Below, piece after piece: positions 8,533-14,703 of a stretch of 25,554 bases of DNA (position 1 is its first letter; the number at the start of each line of letters is the position of its first letter). Location of the stretch: positions 1-25,554 of the forward strand of contig JAFGCA010000081.1 in the NCBI GenBank assembly GCA_016932895.1. Direction: 5' to 3'. Under the pieces are notes generated by a model. The model was not told where the DNA came from and searched no databases. It saw only the letters and a program-made list of their open reading frames with translations. A program made the position numbers and the translations under genes. The DNA is from Sedimentisphaerales bacterium (GTDB lineage Bacteria > Planctomycetota > Phycisphaerae > Sedimentisphaerales > SG8-4).

Positions 8533-8564
8533 TTATTATAGTTTCAGGCCGAAAACTATAATAA
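8533..8564. repeat. 32-bp inverted repeat, candidate operator 2 (RluA side)
   Basis: Left arm TTATTATAGTTT (8533-8544), an 8-bp spacer, and right arm AAACTATAATAA (8553-8564). The arms are perfectly complementary over 12 bp. Arm sequence and spacer length equal those of the palindrome at 8391-8422. It lies 37 bp before the start of the pseudouridine synthase gene. It could also form an RNA hairpin, but the repeated architecture favours a DNA-binding site. Confidence 0.65.
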
Positions 8565-8601
8565 GGCTTCGATTGGGGCTGGTTGAGGTGGGCTTGTGGC
8601 A

Positions 8602-9249
8602 ATGATTTCCATTTTGTTCGAAGACGATGACCTGTTGGCGGTCAACAAGCCGGAGGGGATAGCGGCGATTCCGGAACGACTCGGGCGCAACGAATCGCTT
8701 TTCGAGATGCTCTCGGCCGAGCGGGGCGAAAAACTCTACATCGTGCACCGCCTGGATAACGAAACCAGCGGCGTGATCGTCTTTGCCAGGAACGCCGAAA
8801 CCCATCGCCGACTCAATCGTCAGTTCGAGAGTCGTACGATTCGCAAACAATATCTGGCCCTAGTTCACGGGCTCATCGCCGACGACGAAGGAACCATCGA
8901 TGCGCCCCTGCGGCAGTTCGGTTCCGGCCGGGTAGCGGTCGATCCCGAACGAGGCAAGGCCAGCGCCACCGAGTTTCGCGTGCAAAAACGGTTCAAATCC
9001 GCCACGCTCCTCGAGACCTATCCCCGCACCGGCCGGCGACACCAGATCCGCGTCCACCTCTACCACCTCGGCCACCCCATCGTCGGCGACCCCCTCTACG
9101 GCGACAAAGCCCAGCAGACCTCCTACCCCCGCCTAATGCTCCACGCCCAAACCCTCACCCTCCACCTCCCCTCCCACAACAACCTCATCCTCGAATCCCC
9201 CATCCCACAGTCCTTTCAGACGGTCCTCGATACAATCGCTACGGCGTGA
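8602..9249 (+). CDS. RluA-family pseudouridine synthase
   Basis: Converts uridine to pseudouridine in rRNA or tRNA. HRLDNETSG (49-57) holds the catalytic Asp52 of the RluA/RsuA superfamily. VNKPEGIAAIP (14-24), RQYLALVHG-like IRKQYLALVHG and RTGRRHQIRVHL with HLGHPIVGDPLYG are all family landmarks. ATG at 8602 gives 215 residues and is 10 bases from GAGGTGG; an in-frame GTG at 8596 is too close to that site. There is no N-terminal S4 domain, as in RluA itself and other short members, so the target uridine cannot be named. The gene is divergent from fic. Its 3' end overlaps the convergent terminase-small-like gene by 11 bp, and its last third is very G-poor on the coding strand. Confidence 0.93.
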   Translation: MISILFEDDDLLAVNKPEGIAAIPERLGRNESLFEMLSAERGEKLYIVHRLDNETSGVIVFARNAETHRRLNRQFESRTIRKQYLALVHGLIADDEGTIDAPLRQFGSGRVAVDPERGKASATEFRVQKRFKSATLLETYPRTGRRHQIRVHLYHLGHPIVGDPLYGDKAQQTSYPRLMLHAQTLTLHLPSHNNLILESPIPQSFQTVLDTIATA

Positions 9250-9685
9250 TCTTCTCCTCGCACGGCTCTTGGGCCAGGGCGGCGAGGAGGCGGCTGGCGG
9301 TTTCGGGGGATAGCTGAGGTGTGGGCGGGCCGGGCTTCTGCTTTGCGGCTGGGTCCTGTTTGGCATCGGCCCGGTCCGGCGAGTGGAGCGAGATGATATC
9401 CAGGCAGGCCTTGCGGGCGGTTTCTCCCTTCTCCGAGCCAGCCAGCCCGATGAGATTGTCAGCAGCCTTGGCGGCGCCCCGCGCCAGAATCACGCGGCTC
9501 TGCCGATACGAGTGCACGATCCGTTGCTCGAGCGCTGCGGCGAAACGTTCCTCGGCCAGCCACCGGTGGTAGACCGCTCGGCTGACCCCGTGTTTGTCCA
9601 GCACCTTCTGTTCGTCCAACTCGGCGACGAAGAGATCGTCAAGCACGGCGCGCTGTCGTTTGGTCAGTTTCGTGGTTTTCGACAT
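9239..9685 (-). CDS. Terminase-small-subunit-like helix-turn-helix protein
   Basis: A 148-residue protein whose N-terminal half (about 7-56) reads as a homeodomain-like HTH: LTKRQRAVLDDLFV, then VLDKHGVSRAVYHRWL. This is close to the HTH of small terminase subunits and phBC6A51-type phage proteins, which recognise phage DNA for packaging. A helical middle part (RQSRVILARGAAKAADNLIGLAG) and a Pro/Lys-rich tail follow, also common in that group. GGAGG is correctly placed before the ATG at 9685. No large terminase follows it; downstream is the convergent rluA-type gene, whose end it overlaps by 11 bp. It could instead be a transposase-type HTH protein or a regulator. Confidence 0.65.
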   Translation of the reverse strand: MSKTTKLTKRQRAVLDDLFVAELDEQKVLDKHGVSRAVYHRWLAEERFAAALEQRIVHSYRQSRVILARGAAKAADNLIGLAGSEKGETARKACLDIISLHSPDRADAKQDPAAKQKPGPPTPQLSPETASRLLAALAQEPCEEKITP

Positions 9686-9708
9686 GATTTTGCCTCCGTC
9701 TCAATAGG

Positions 9709-9723
9709 TTCATGGACCATGAA
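9709..9723. promoter_or_regulatory. 15-bp palindrome upstream of the terminase-small-like gene
   Basis: TTCATGGACCATGAA is a perfect 7-bp inverted repeat around one central base, 24 bp upstream of the start codon at 9685. Position and symmetry suit an operator. No second copy was seen in the window. Confidence 0.35.
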
Positions 9724-9844
9724 TCGATAAACTTGGAAACGGCCTTTGAGTATCGTCGAGGCCGCTGGTAGACTCAGTCCAACGCGCATAGAACGCGTCG
9801 GCCAATCACAAGAGAAGAATGACAAGTGTTGAGCAACGAGTGAT

Positions 9845-10159
9845 ATGAATCCAAGAGCAGCGGAAACGTGGAACTTCGCCCTGGCAAAGATGGAATCCGC
9901 CAGGCAATACATGGAGAAGGACGAGTACGAGATGGCTAAAACGCAGATCGCCAAGGCGGTCTACGTCGGCGCCGGGGCGCTGCTCTATCTGCTTGGCGAG
10001 GGTCAGCAGGAGCAGGCCGCCCACCAGGCGGCGCAGACCTTCATCAGCGACATGGCGGCCGAGGAATGCTCCGCCGCCGAGGCCTACTTGGCCGCTCGCA
10101 AGATCCTTGGCTTCATCGCCGAGATGTCACCGCAAGAAGACCCCCTCCCCGCGCCGTAA
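9845..10159 (+). CDS. Small alpha-helical protein of unknown function
   Basis: A 104-residue frame on the plus strand, opposite in direction to its neighbours. The sequence is Ala/Glu/Lys-rich and reads as several amphipathic helices: WNFALAKMESARQYMEKDEY, then AKTQIAKAVYVGAGALLYLLGE. The rhythm resembles HEPN-type or TPR-like helical pairs, but the RxxxxH motif of HEPN nucleases is missing. The ribosome site before ATG 9845 is weak. It lies between two minus-strand genes in accessory DNA. Residue composition looks like real protein, yet I recognise no family. Confidence 0.5.
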   Translation: MNPRAAETWNFALAKMESARQYMEKDEYEMAKTQIAKAVYVGAGALLYLLGEGQQEQAAHQAAQTFISDMAAEECSAAEAYLAARKILGFIAEMSPQEDPLPAP

Positions 10160-10264
10160 CAAGTCGCCACCCCACTCACGCGGATCTCGCGTCAGCACGC
10201 ATTGAGCTACAGGTTCGGCCTCCGACTCCACGGTGCACGTTCGCGTACCTGTTTCGGTTGAACG

Positions 10265-10843
10265 TCAACTGGCTCTTGTTGTTGCGTTCGGGGCGGCGTT
10301 CTTTCCGAGCAGGAGCCGTTTGATTCTGGCGATGTGGTGGCGGATCCAATCCAGGGGCCTGGGCCATGCTCTTTTATTCAGATTGGGCCAGTATTCGAGC
10401 GTCACGGCGAGCCGTTCCGTGGGGCTGCCTTCCATCTTGAGCACGAAGAGACGAGCGCCCGAGGCTCCGTATGTCAGGTACAAACGCTTTGGCGCAATTT
10501 GCCGACGACCCATGGGCCGGAATCCTCGTTTGAGGATGTGGCCTTCAAGAGCGTCCCGCCAGTTGCGTCGCGGGCCGTCTGTATCGATAGAGAGACGCCA
10601 ACGCGTCAGCACTCCCCGGTGCGTCGACATTGCATAGGCGAAGGATTCTCCCTGTCTGACATGCTGCTCTACGGGAAAGCTGCGCAGGTCCGCGGGCATG
10701 ATAAGTGCCGCGCGGAGCCCGTGCCGACGACTCAGAAGGGCCGACGGCGCGTAGACGATGCGGGCAACGACCGCGCCGATGGCAACGCATACGACCATTG
10801 CGGCAATGAGGATGCCGCGCGTTCCGATTCGAGGCAACGCCAT
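10265..10843 (-). CDS. Membrane-anchored protein of unknown function
   Basis: A 192-residue protein from ATG 10843, preceded by GGGAGG at good spacing. Residues about 10-31 form one membrane helix (ILIAAMVVCVAIGAVVARIVYA) with Arg before it. The rest is a soluble, Arg/Lys-rich domain with a basic tail (HHIARIKRLLLGK). Phrases such as SFAYAMSTHRG and ALEGHILKRGFRPMGRRQ suggest a small mixed alpha/beta domain. No family is recognised. It follows the four-gene ParB operon on the same strand after 293 bp, so it may be its distal member or independent. A competing plus-strand frame over the same DNA has no comparable start or hydrophobic pattern and was rejected. Confidence 0.6.
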   Translation of the reverse strand: MALPRIGTRGILIAAMVVCVAIGAVVARIVYAPSALLSRRHGLRAALIMPADLRSFPVEQHVRQGESFAYAMSTHRGVLTRWRLSIDTDGPRRNWRDALEGHILKRGFRPMGRRQIAPKRLYLTYGASGARLFVLKMEGSPTERLAVTLEYWPNLNKRAWPRPLDWIRHHIARIKRLLLGKNAAPNATTRAS

Positions 10844-11136
10844 CTCATAACCTCCCGCTCGCTGCAGACCGCCTCAGGCACGACGCGGACATGGTTTCGA
10901 GCGTGGCTGACTGCAGTTGTATTGTCGCGAAAGCCGAAAGTGTTACCGGCCGTATCCACATTTTGGCAGGCGCACCTGCGAACATTGAATGCGAAATGTA
11001 AAAAGGAAACTCAAAAAAAGAGAACTCTATGAACTTGTCAAAGAGCGGTGGAAATCACGGCGGAGGACGAGGAAAAGCCGGCTGAGCCTTCGGACCGCGC
11101 ATTATGGCGCGCGTGCTTCTGCGAACGGACTTCATT
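10844..11136. other. Intergenic stretch without a supported gene
   Basis: This 293-bp stretch separates the ParB-like gene from the membrane protein gene. It includes an A-rich segment around 10998-11025 on the plus strand. I see no convincing gene, terminator hairpin or RNA gene in it. Confidence 0.5.
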
Positions 11137-11775
11137 CTATGCGGGATCATCTGCGTTCTCCGCCTGGTCGAGGAAGCAGTTGGCGATTCTTGTCAGGCCG
11201 ACGGCGCGTCTGGCGGCCCGAGTCGTTGCATTCGGGCACGCGCCGGTGGTGGCCAGGGCCTGCTCGATCGCCTGCTGTTGGGTCTTGTCTACGAAGAAGA
11301 CCATCGGTATCGCGAAGTCGTCGCCCTGCCGAATCGTCTTGGCCGACATCGGCCGGGAGGCCATGAGCCGTTCGAGTTGGCCCCGGGTCTGGGGCAAGAG
11401 CTTGGCCAGGTCTCGGGGAGATTGTCGCCGGCGTAAACGCCGCAGCAGCTCCAGCTTCTTGCTCAGCGTATCGCGGCCTCCCAGCCGGTTGAGCGTCAGC
11501 AAGAGAATATCGGTTTGCTCGTCGTCGACGTCCCAGACCACGACATCGGCGGCGGCATGGCGGAGCTTCCTGAGGGCTTGACAACGATGGTGACCGTTGA
11601 TGATCTGAAAAAGTCCCCGCTTGCCCGGATGCGGACGGACCACCAACGGCTCGTAGTGGCCGGTTCGTTCGATGTTGCGAGCCAGCTTGGCAAAGGCCGC
11701 GCGACTCATGCGGTTGGAATTGTCCGGGTGCGGCAGGAGCTTGTCCAGAGCGATTTGTTTGATCTTGCTGCTCAT
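11137..11775 (-). CDS. ParB-like N-terminal-domain protein
   Basis: A 212-residue protein whose first about 100 residues form a ParB/sulfiredoxin-type domain: LPHPDNSNRMS (14-24), YEPLVVRPHP (41-50), and INGHHRCQALRKL (59-71). G61-x-x-R64-x-x-A67 fits the GxxRxxA nucleotide-binding signature of ParB CTPases, with HH in place of the usual ER. The middle (105-145) is basic and helical and could bind DNA. The C-terminal part is not recognised. Canonical ParB proteins segregate DNA with ParA, but no ParA is present here; phages and mobile elements use such domains as regulators or nucleases. Its ATG overlaps the stop of the acetyltransferase gene (ATGA, 11772-11775), so it is the last coupled gene of the operon starting at 13674. 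Confidence 0.85.
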   Translation of the reverse strand: MSSKIKQIALDKLLPHPDNSNRMSRAAFAKLARNIERTGHYEPLVVRPHPGKRGLFQIINGHHRCQALRKLRHAAADVVVWDVDDEQTDILLLTLNRLGGRDTLSKKLELLRRLRRRQSPRDLAKLLPQTRGQLERLMASRPMSAKTIRQGDDFAIPMVFFVDKTQQQAIEQALATTGACPNATTRAARRAVGLTRIANCFLDQAENADDPA

Positions 11776-12512
11776 GGCATGGTGACCTCCAAGTCGGGAT
11801 GGAGCCAGATGTAGTAAGCGGGACGATGGGTGAGCTTGCCGAGTATGTAGCGTGTTCGTTCGAGGCCGGCAGGCATGGTGCGACGGCTCCCGTGACTCTT
11901 GAGGAAGCGCTGGACGCGCGTCTCGACGAACTTTGCCGCCGGCGGCCGTAATGCGTCGAGCTTTTCCTGCACCGGGCGCGGATCGACGAGATCGTCCTCC
12001 TCAATGCCGACCGCGCTCAACGCCTCGATGAGTTCCACGTGGTGTCGGGCCACCCGTGGCTCGAACGCCTTCATACCCGCCTTTTCAAGAAACGGATTCA
12101 CCAGAGGCATCACGCCCAACGCCTCGATGATGGGGACGTTCAGCAGCGGCATCGTTTCACGAACGAGGCGAGCGCCCAGGCCGATCCCGCGAAAGCGCGG
12201 CTCAATGACGACCCGGGCGATGCAGCGGATGTTCCGGTTGATCAGGGACAGTTCCGTCTGACGGTCGAGGCCGGCGAAGATGTCCCCCGTGACGGCATTG
12301 CGCAGTTCCACCCGGGGGGAGGGCATCGTGTAGACGATGACGCCCACGGGTCTCTTGCCTCGCAGACTGATGGCCTGTGTCGGCCTGAGCGTGAAGACCG
12401 CCTTGACAACGGCGGGCCGGCCCTCGCGGTAATGGTAGGCCGCCAATTCACGGTAATCCTCCAGGTTGCCCGGGGCAATCGCCAGTTTCTGGTGGACCGT
12501 GCAGGTGTGCAT
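11772..12512 (-). CDS. GNAT-like acetyltransferase, COG2401-type partner of the ABC ATPase
   Basis: A 246-residue protein from ATG 12512 with an excellent ribosome site (AGGAGGTGA) formed by the end of the upstream ABC gene. A much longer frame back to 12875 exists but only overlaps the ABC gene in another phase. Acetyl-CoA-binding motif A is clear: IEPRFRGIGLGARLV (103-117), with R108-G-I-G-L-G. It is followed by IIEALGVMPLVNPFLEKAGM (128-147), a segment I associate with the acetyltransferase half of COG2401 proteins (ABC ATPase fused to an acetyltransferase). Here the two halves are separate, adjacent genes. The C-terminal 100 residues, ending in RPAYYIWLHPDLEV, are not recognised. The substrate is unknown. 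It probably works with the ATPase encoded 2 bp upstream. Confidence 0.85.
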   Translation of the reverse strand: MHTCTVHQKLAIAPGNLEDYRELAAYHYREGRPAVVKAVFTLRPTQAISLRGKRPVGVIVYTMPSPRVELRNAVTGDIFAGLDRQTELSLINRNIRCIARVVIEPRFRGIGLGARLVRETMPLLNVPIIEALGVMPLVNPFLEKAGMKAFEPRVARHHVELIEALSAVGIEEDDLVDPRPVQEKLDALRPPAAKFVETRVQRFLKSHGSRRTMPAGLERTRYILGKLTHRPAYYIWLHPDLEVTMP

Positions 12513-12514
12513 GT

Positions 12515-13165
12515 TCACCTCCTGTCTTTCAAGATCACTTCGGCCGGACCGGAAAAATCCTTGATGACGAGGACATCCGGGGCAAGATCGATCAGGATGT
12601 CTTCGTGACAAGAGGCCAGGACGAATGTGGTTTCGGTGCGTTTGGCGAACTTGTGGATGTTGAAAGCCACGGTCGCGGCCGTGATGCGGTCCAGATCGGA
12701 ACAGAATTCGTCGGCGAAGACGAACGGCCTTTGCGCCGCCAGGGCCTGGGCCAGCCGGAAGCGATACTTCTGTCCCTCGCTGAGGTGACAGGGCCGGTTG
12801 AGAATGGAGAAGACCTCGCTCAAACCGACCGTGCTGAGTGTCCGCAAGGATCCAACGACGTCGCTGTCGAAACAATCAATGACGGATTTGTCGCCCGGCA
12901 GCGCCAGCTCGGCCAGATCGATGGACTGGGCGGCGCCAACGGCTTCGCGTAGAGCCCGCAGAAGAACGCTTTTCCCCGACCCGGAAGGGCCCGTGATGTA
13001 GACGATGTCACCCGGCCGAACGTCGAGCCGGCATTGATGCGTTGGCGCCGAATCCGTCAGTCGGTCAATCGTCAGACCGAACATACGGCAGATCTGCGTG
13101 GCCCGCCGGGTGAGGGGGCCTTGGCACGGATAGCGTTTCGCGACATTGAAAATGGCCATTGTCAT
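12515..13165 (-). CDS. Soluble ABC-type ATPase, COG2401-like
   Basis: A 216-residue single ABC domain with all catalytic motifs: Walker A GPSGSGKS (59-66), signature LSEGQ (128-132), Walker B FVFADE (148-153) with Glu153 as the catalytic base, D-loop SDLD (156-159), and switch His187 in LASCHED. It should therefore bind and hydrolyse ATP as a dimer. No membrane segment is present and no permease gene is nearby, so it is not an ordinary transporter subunit. The N-terminal about 45 residues (YPCQGPLTRRATQICRMFGL) are unlike transporter ATPases. The sequence and its acetyltransferase neighbour recall COG2401. Its ATG overlaps the stop of the HTH gene (ATGA, 13162-13165) and its stop is 2 bp before the acetyltransferase start, so the operon is translationally coupled. 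Confidence 0.88.
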   Translation of the reverse strand: MTMAIFNVAKRYPCQGPLTRRATQICRMFGLTIDRLTDSAPTHQCRLDVRPGDIVYITGPSGSGKSVLLRALREAVGAAQSIDLAELALPGDKSVIDCFDSDVVGSLRTLSTVGLSEVFSILNRPCHLSEGQKYRFRLAQALAAQRPFVFADEFCSDLDRITAATVAFNIHKFAKRTETTFVLASCHEDILIDLAPDVLVIKDFSGPAEVILKDRR

Positions 13166-13674
13166 CCGTCCTTTCGTCTCTTTGGGGCATCGGTCCAGTG
13201 CGAACGGCGCACCCTGTGCATTGTGTCTGACCCACTCTTTCTGCGTTGCCTCGCAAGCGAGCGCATGGAGCCTGCGAACGCTTCCGCTTTCTGCACGGTT
13301 GCCCGCGCGCGATAGTAGCTGACGCCGTGCCCCCGGCTGATTTCCGCCATGGACAGGCCTCTAACAAAAAAATCCCGGATGATGCTCAGTTCGAGCTTCG
13401 CAAAGCGTTCGGGGCTGCGGGCGCAGAGAGGATACGTCGGGTCCGCGAGTCGTTCCGTGATCTTGCGTATCCGGCGGGCGACCGTCGTCGGCCGCACGCC
13501 CAGCAAACGCGCGATCTGGTGGAAACTGTTGCCCGCGTCCACATGAAGTGCCAGGAGGGCTCGATCGCGGTTTGTCAGCAGATGAGCCCGCGCCAAGATC
13601 CGCTCGGCAGACTCCCGCTGCGGTGTGGTGTCCCGAAAATCAAAGACCTCGGATAGACCGCTCAGACTCTTCAT
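13162..13674 (-). CDS. Double helix-turn-helix, sigma-region-4-like DNA-binding protein
   Basis: A 170-residue basic protein with two predicted HTH units. The first (about 33-76: LTNRDRALLALHV, then IARLLGVRPTTVARRIRKI) resembles sigma factor region 4. The second (about 94-130: IIRDFFVRGLSMAEISRGHGV, then RARATVQKAEAF) is a similar fold. The C-terminus is strongly basic (RRSHWTDAPKRRKDG). It is the first gene of the four-gene operon and overlaps the ABC gene by four bases. It could regulate this operon, bind a DNA site that the ATPase acts on, or play a terminase-small-like role. CGGAGA lies before the ATG at 13674. Which role applies cannot be told from the sequence. Confidence 0.75.
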   Translation of the reverse strand: MKSLSGLSEVFDFRDTTPQRESAERILARAHLLTNRDRALLALHVDAGNSFHQIARLLGVRPTTVARRIRKITERLADPTYPLCARSPERFAKLELSIIRDFFVRGLSMAEISRGHGVSYYRARATVQKAEAFAGSMRSLARQRRKSGSDTMHRVRRSHWTDAPKRRKDG

Positions 13675-13771
13675 TCTCCGCTCCGGATTTCCAACTCGCT
13701 CGAAGATCGCTTATCCACGATCCCATCTTCGTGTACTCCGCTTTTGTTTTTCCATAACACAACTATGATAC

Positions 13772-13800
13772 ATCTTTAGCTCTTATTGTAATTCTGTCAA
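13772..13800 (-). promoter_or_regulatory. Candidate promoter of the HTH-ABC-GNAT-ParB operon
   Basis: The minus strand carries a perfect TTGACA (13800-13795). After 17 bases the hexamer AAAGAT (13777-13772) is only a weak -10. The box lies about 125 bp upstream of the HTH start codon. The weak -10 could mean the promoter needs an activator. Confidence 0.3.
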
Positions 13801-13820
13801 GCGTATTGTTTGTTTTTTAT

Positions 13821-13833
13821 GCAAAATTTTTGC
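13821..13833. repeat. 13-bp palindrome, possible operator
   Basis: GCAAAATTTTTGC is a perfect inverted repeat of 6 bp around one base. It lies about 20 bp upstream of the TTGACA box of the minus-strand operon, where an activator or repressor might bind. Confidence 0.3.
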
Positions 13834-13883
13834 CTGGCTCATATGTTGCAGGGCGACTAGGACACGTGCGCCCTCGCCGTAAG

Positions 13884-13913
13884 CCGGGCTCTGCCCGGGG
13901 TTTAGACAAACCC
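13884..13913 (+). repeat. Two abutting short hairpins
   Basis: CCGGGC-TCT-GCCCGG (13884-13898) is directly followed by GGGTTT-AGAC-AAACCC (13898-13913). Both stems are perfect over 6 bp and share one G, so they may compete or stack. No T-run follows on the plus strand, so this is not a typical terminator. It may be part of a structured leader of the 14094 gene, or chance. Confidence 0.35.
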
Positions 13914-13995
13914 AAACCAGAGACTTGCACTGGCAGGAAATTTTCGGTAAGGCTATTGAAAAGTTCGGTCGAGAATCGCGTTCGGGAGAGATAAC

Positions 13996-14097
13996 ATGGA
14001 TCGAAGAGCCAACTTCAGTAAAGTAGAATTCGGGCCTGCGAGCTCTGACGCTTGGGCTCTCACACTTCTTTCTTCACAGGAAGGGAATTCCCCATGA
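13996..14097 (+). CDS. Possible 33-residue leader peptide coupled to the next gene
   Basis: ATG at 13996 follows GGGAGA and opens a 33-codon frame (MDRRANFSKVEF at the start). Its TGA (14095-14097) overlaps the ATG of the next gene (14094) as ATGA. That arrangement is typical of translational coupling. The peptide has no recognisable motif, and the overlap could be accidental. Confidence 0.3.
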   Translation: MDRRANFSKVEFGPASSDAWALTLLSSQEGNSP

Positions 14098-14594
14098 AAA
14101 CGCGCATCGACATGAAAAGTGTAATCATTGGCGCCGTGGCGGCGGTCGGGCTTTGCTTCCTGGTCGGGGCGACGGGAAGCGGTGACAGACCGGGAGCAAT
14201 CGGACGTTTTCAAATCGCCTGCACGAATACGCTCTGTTACCTGGTCGATACGGCGACAGGCCAGGTCTGGCAAAGCGGAGACCGTGAGTTCAAATCCGCC
14301 AAGCTGCAAGACCGCGCGGCGGCCGTAACGGGTGAGGCGACAGGTTTTGTCGGCCGGTGGGACTCAGATCATCCGGAAGAAGACGATCTGACCATTCGGC
14401 TCGAAGCCGGTGGACGCGCCCTCGCTACGGAGGGAAGCAGGCGACACGAGGGCTCGTGGCGCGTGGAAGGGGCTCGGCTTTTCATCACAATCGACGACGA
14501 AACCGTCACCGGAGAGCTTGATCCGGCGGGCCGCCTGATCTTGTGGGAAGAAGGCGATCCCGACGAGAAAATCCCCTTCCACAAAGTTCAGTAG
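14094..14594 (+). CDS. Exported or membrane-anchored beta-rich protein of unknown function
   Basis: A 166-residue protein from ATG 14094, which has AGGAAGGG about 9 bases upstream. An N-terminal hydrophobic segment (about 8-24, VIIGAVAAVGLCFLVGA) serves as signal or anchor. Then come a short region with two Cys (IACTNTLCYLVDTATGQVW) and a C-terminal beta-rich domain (GFVGRWDSDHPEEDDLTIRL, GSWRVEGARLFITID) like small lipocalin-type domains seen in planctomycete hypothetical proteins. Its strand agrees with the esterase 109 bp downstream. Function unknown. Confidence 0.7.
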   Translation: MKTRIDMKSVIIGAVAAVGLCFLVGATGSGDRPGAIGRFQIACTNTLCYLVDTATGQVWQSGDREFKSAKLQDRAAAVTGEATGFVGRWDSDHPEEDDLTIRLEAGGRALATEGSRRHEGSWRVEGARLFITIDDETVTGELDPAGRLILWEEGDPDEKIPFHKVQ

Positions 14595-14639
14595 CTGGTT
14601 GTGAGACCCGCACTGCGGGAACGCGCCTACGACACGGGC

Positions 14640-14660
14640 AGGCCCCGAGAAGACGGGCCT
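14640..14660 (+). repeat. Hairpin between the 14094 gene and the esterase gene
   Basis: AGGCCC (14640-14645) and GGGCCT (14655-14660) are perfect 6-bp arms around a 9-base loop, in the 109-bp spacer between two plus-strand genes. No T-run follows. It could be a weak terminator or a processing site. Confidence 0.3.
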
Positions 14661-14703
14661 CGCCCTATCAAGCGACATGCGCCAGGCTCCAAGGAGTGGC
14701 ACC

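Larger units (their letters stand above)
13675..14093. other. AT-rich divergent intergenic region
   Basis: About 420 bp between the minus-strand HTH operon and the plus-strand exported-protein gene. It holds a candidate promoter for the operon, a 13-bp palindrome, two adjacent short hairpins and a possible 33-codon coupled reading frame, each listed separately. The first 160 bp are clearly AT-rich compared with the flanks. No tRNA or longer gene is visible. Confidence 0.6.

Noticed and set aside
8363..8602. 79-codon minus-strand frame across the fic/rluA spacer
   Set aside because: It only spans the palindromes and AT-rich spacer, has no ribosome site and no protein-like pattern.
10334..11032. 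232-codon plus-strand frame
   Set aside because: It covers the membrane protein gene on the other strand, which has GGGAGG and a clear membrane helix; this frame has neither.
10989..11366. Basic 125-codon plus-strand frame
   Set aside because: Most of it is antisense to the ParB-like gene. The Arg-rich composition is typical of a shadow frame.
12513..12875. N-terminal extension of the acetyltransferase from TTG 12875
   Set aside because: The extra 121 residues overlap the ABC gene in another phase, are Arg/Pro/Gly-rich, and a very good ribosome site precedes ATG 12512.
13840..13990. tRNA or attachment site near the paired hairpins
   Set aside because: The stems do not fold into a cloverleaf, there is no T-loop or acceptor pattern, and I found no second copy in the window.
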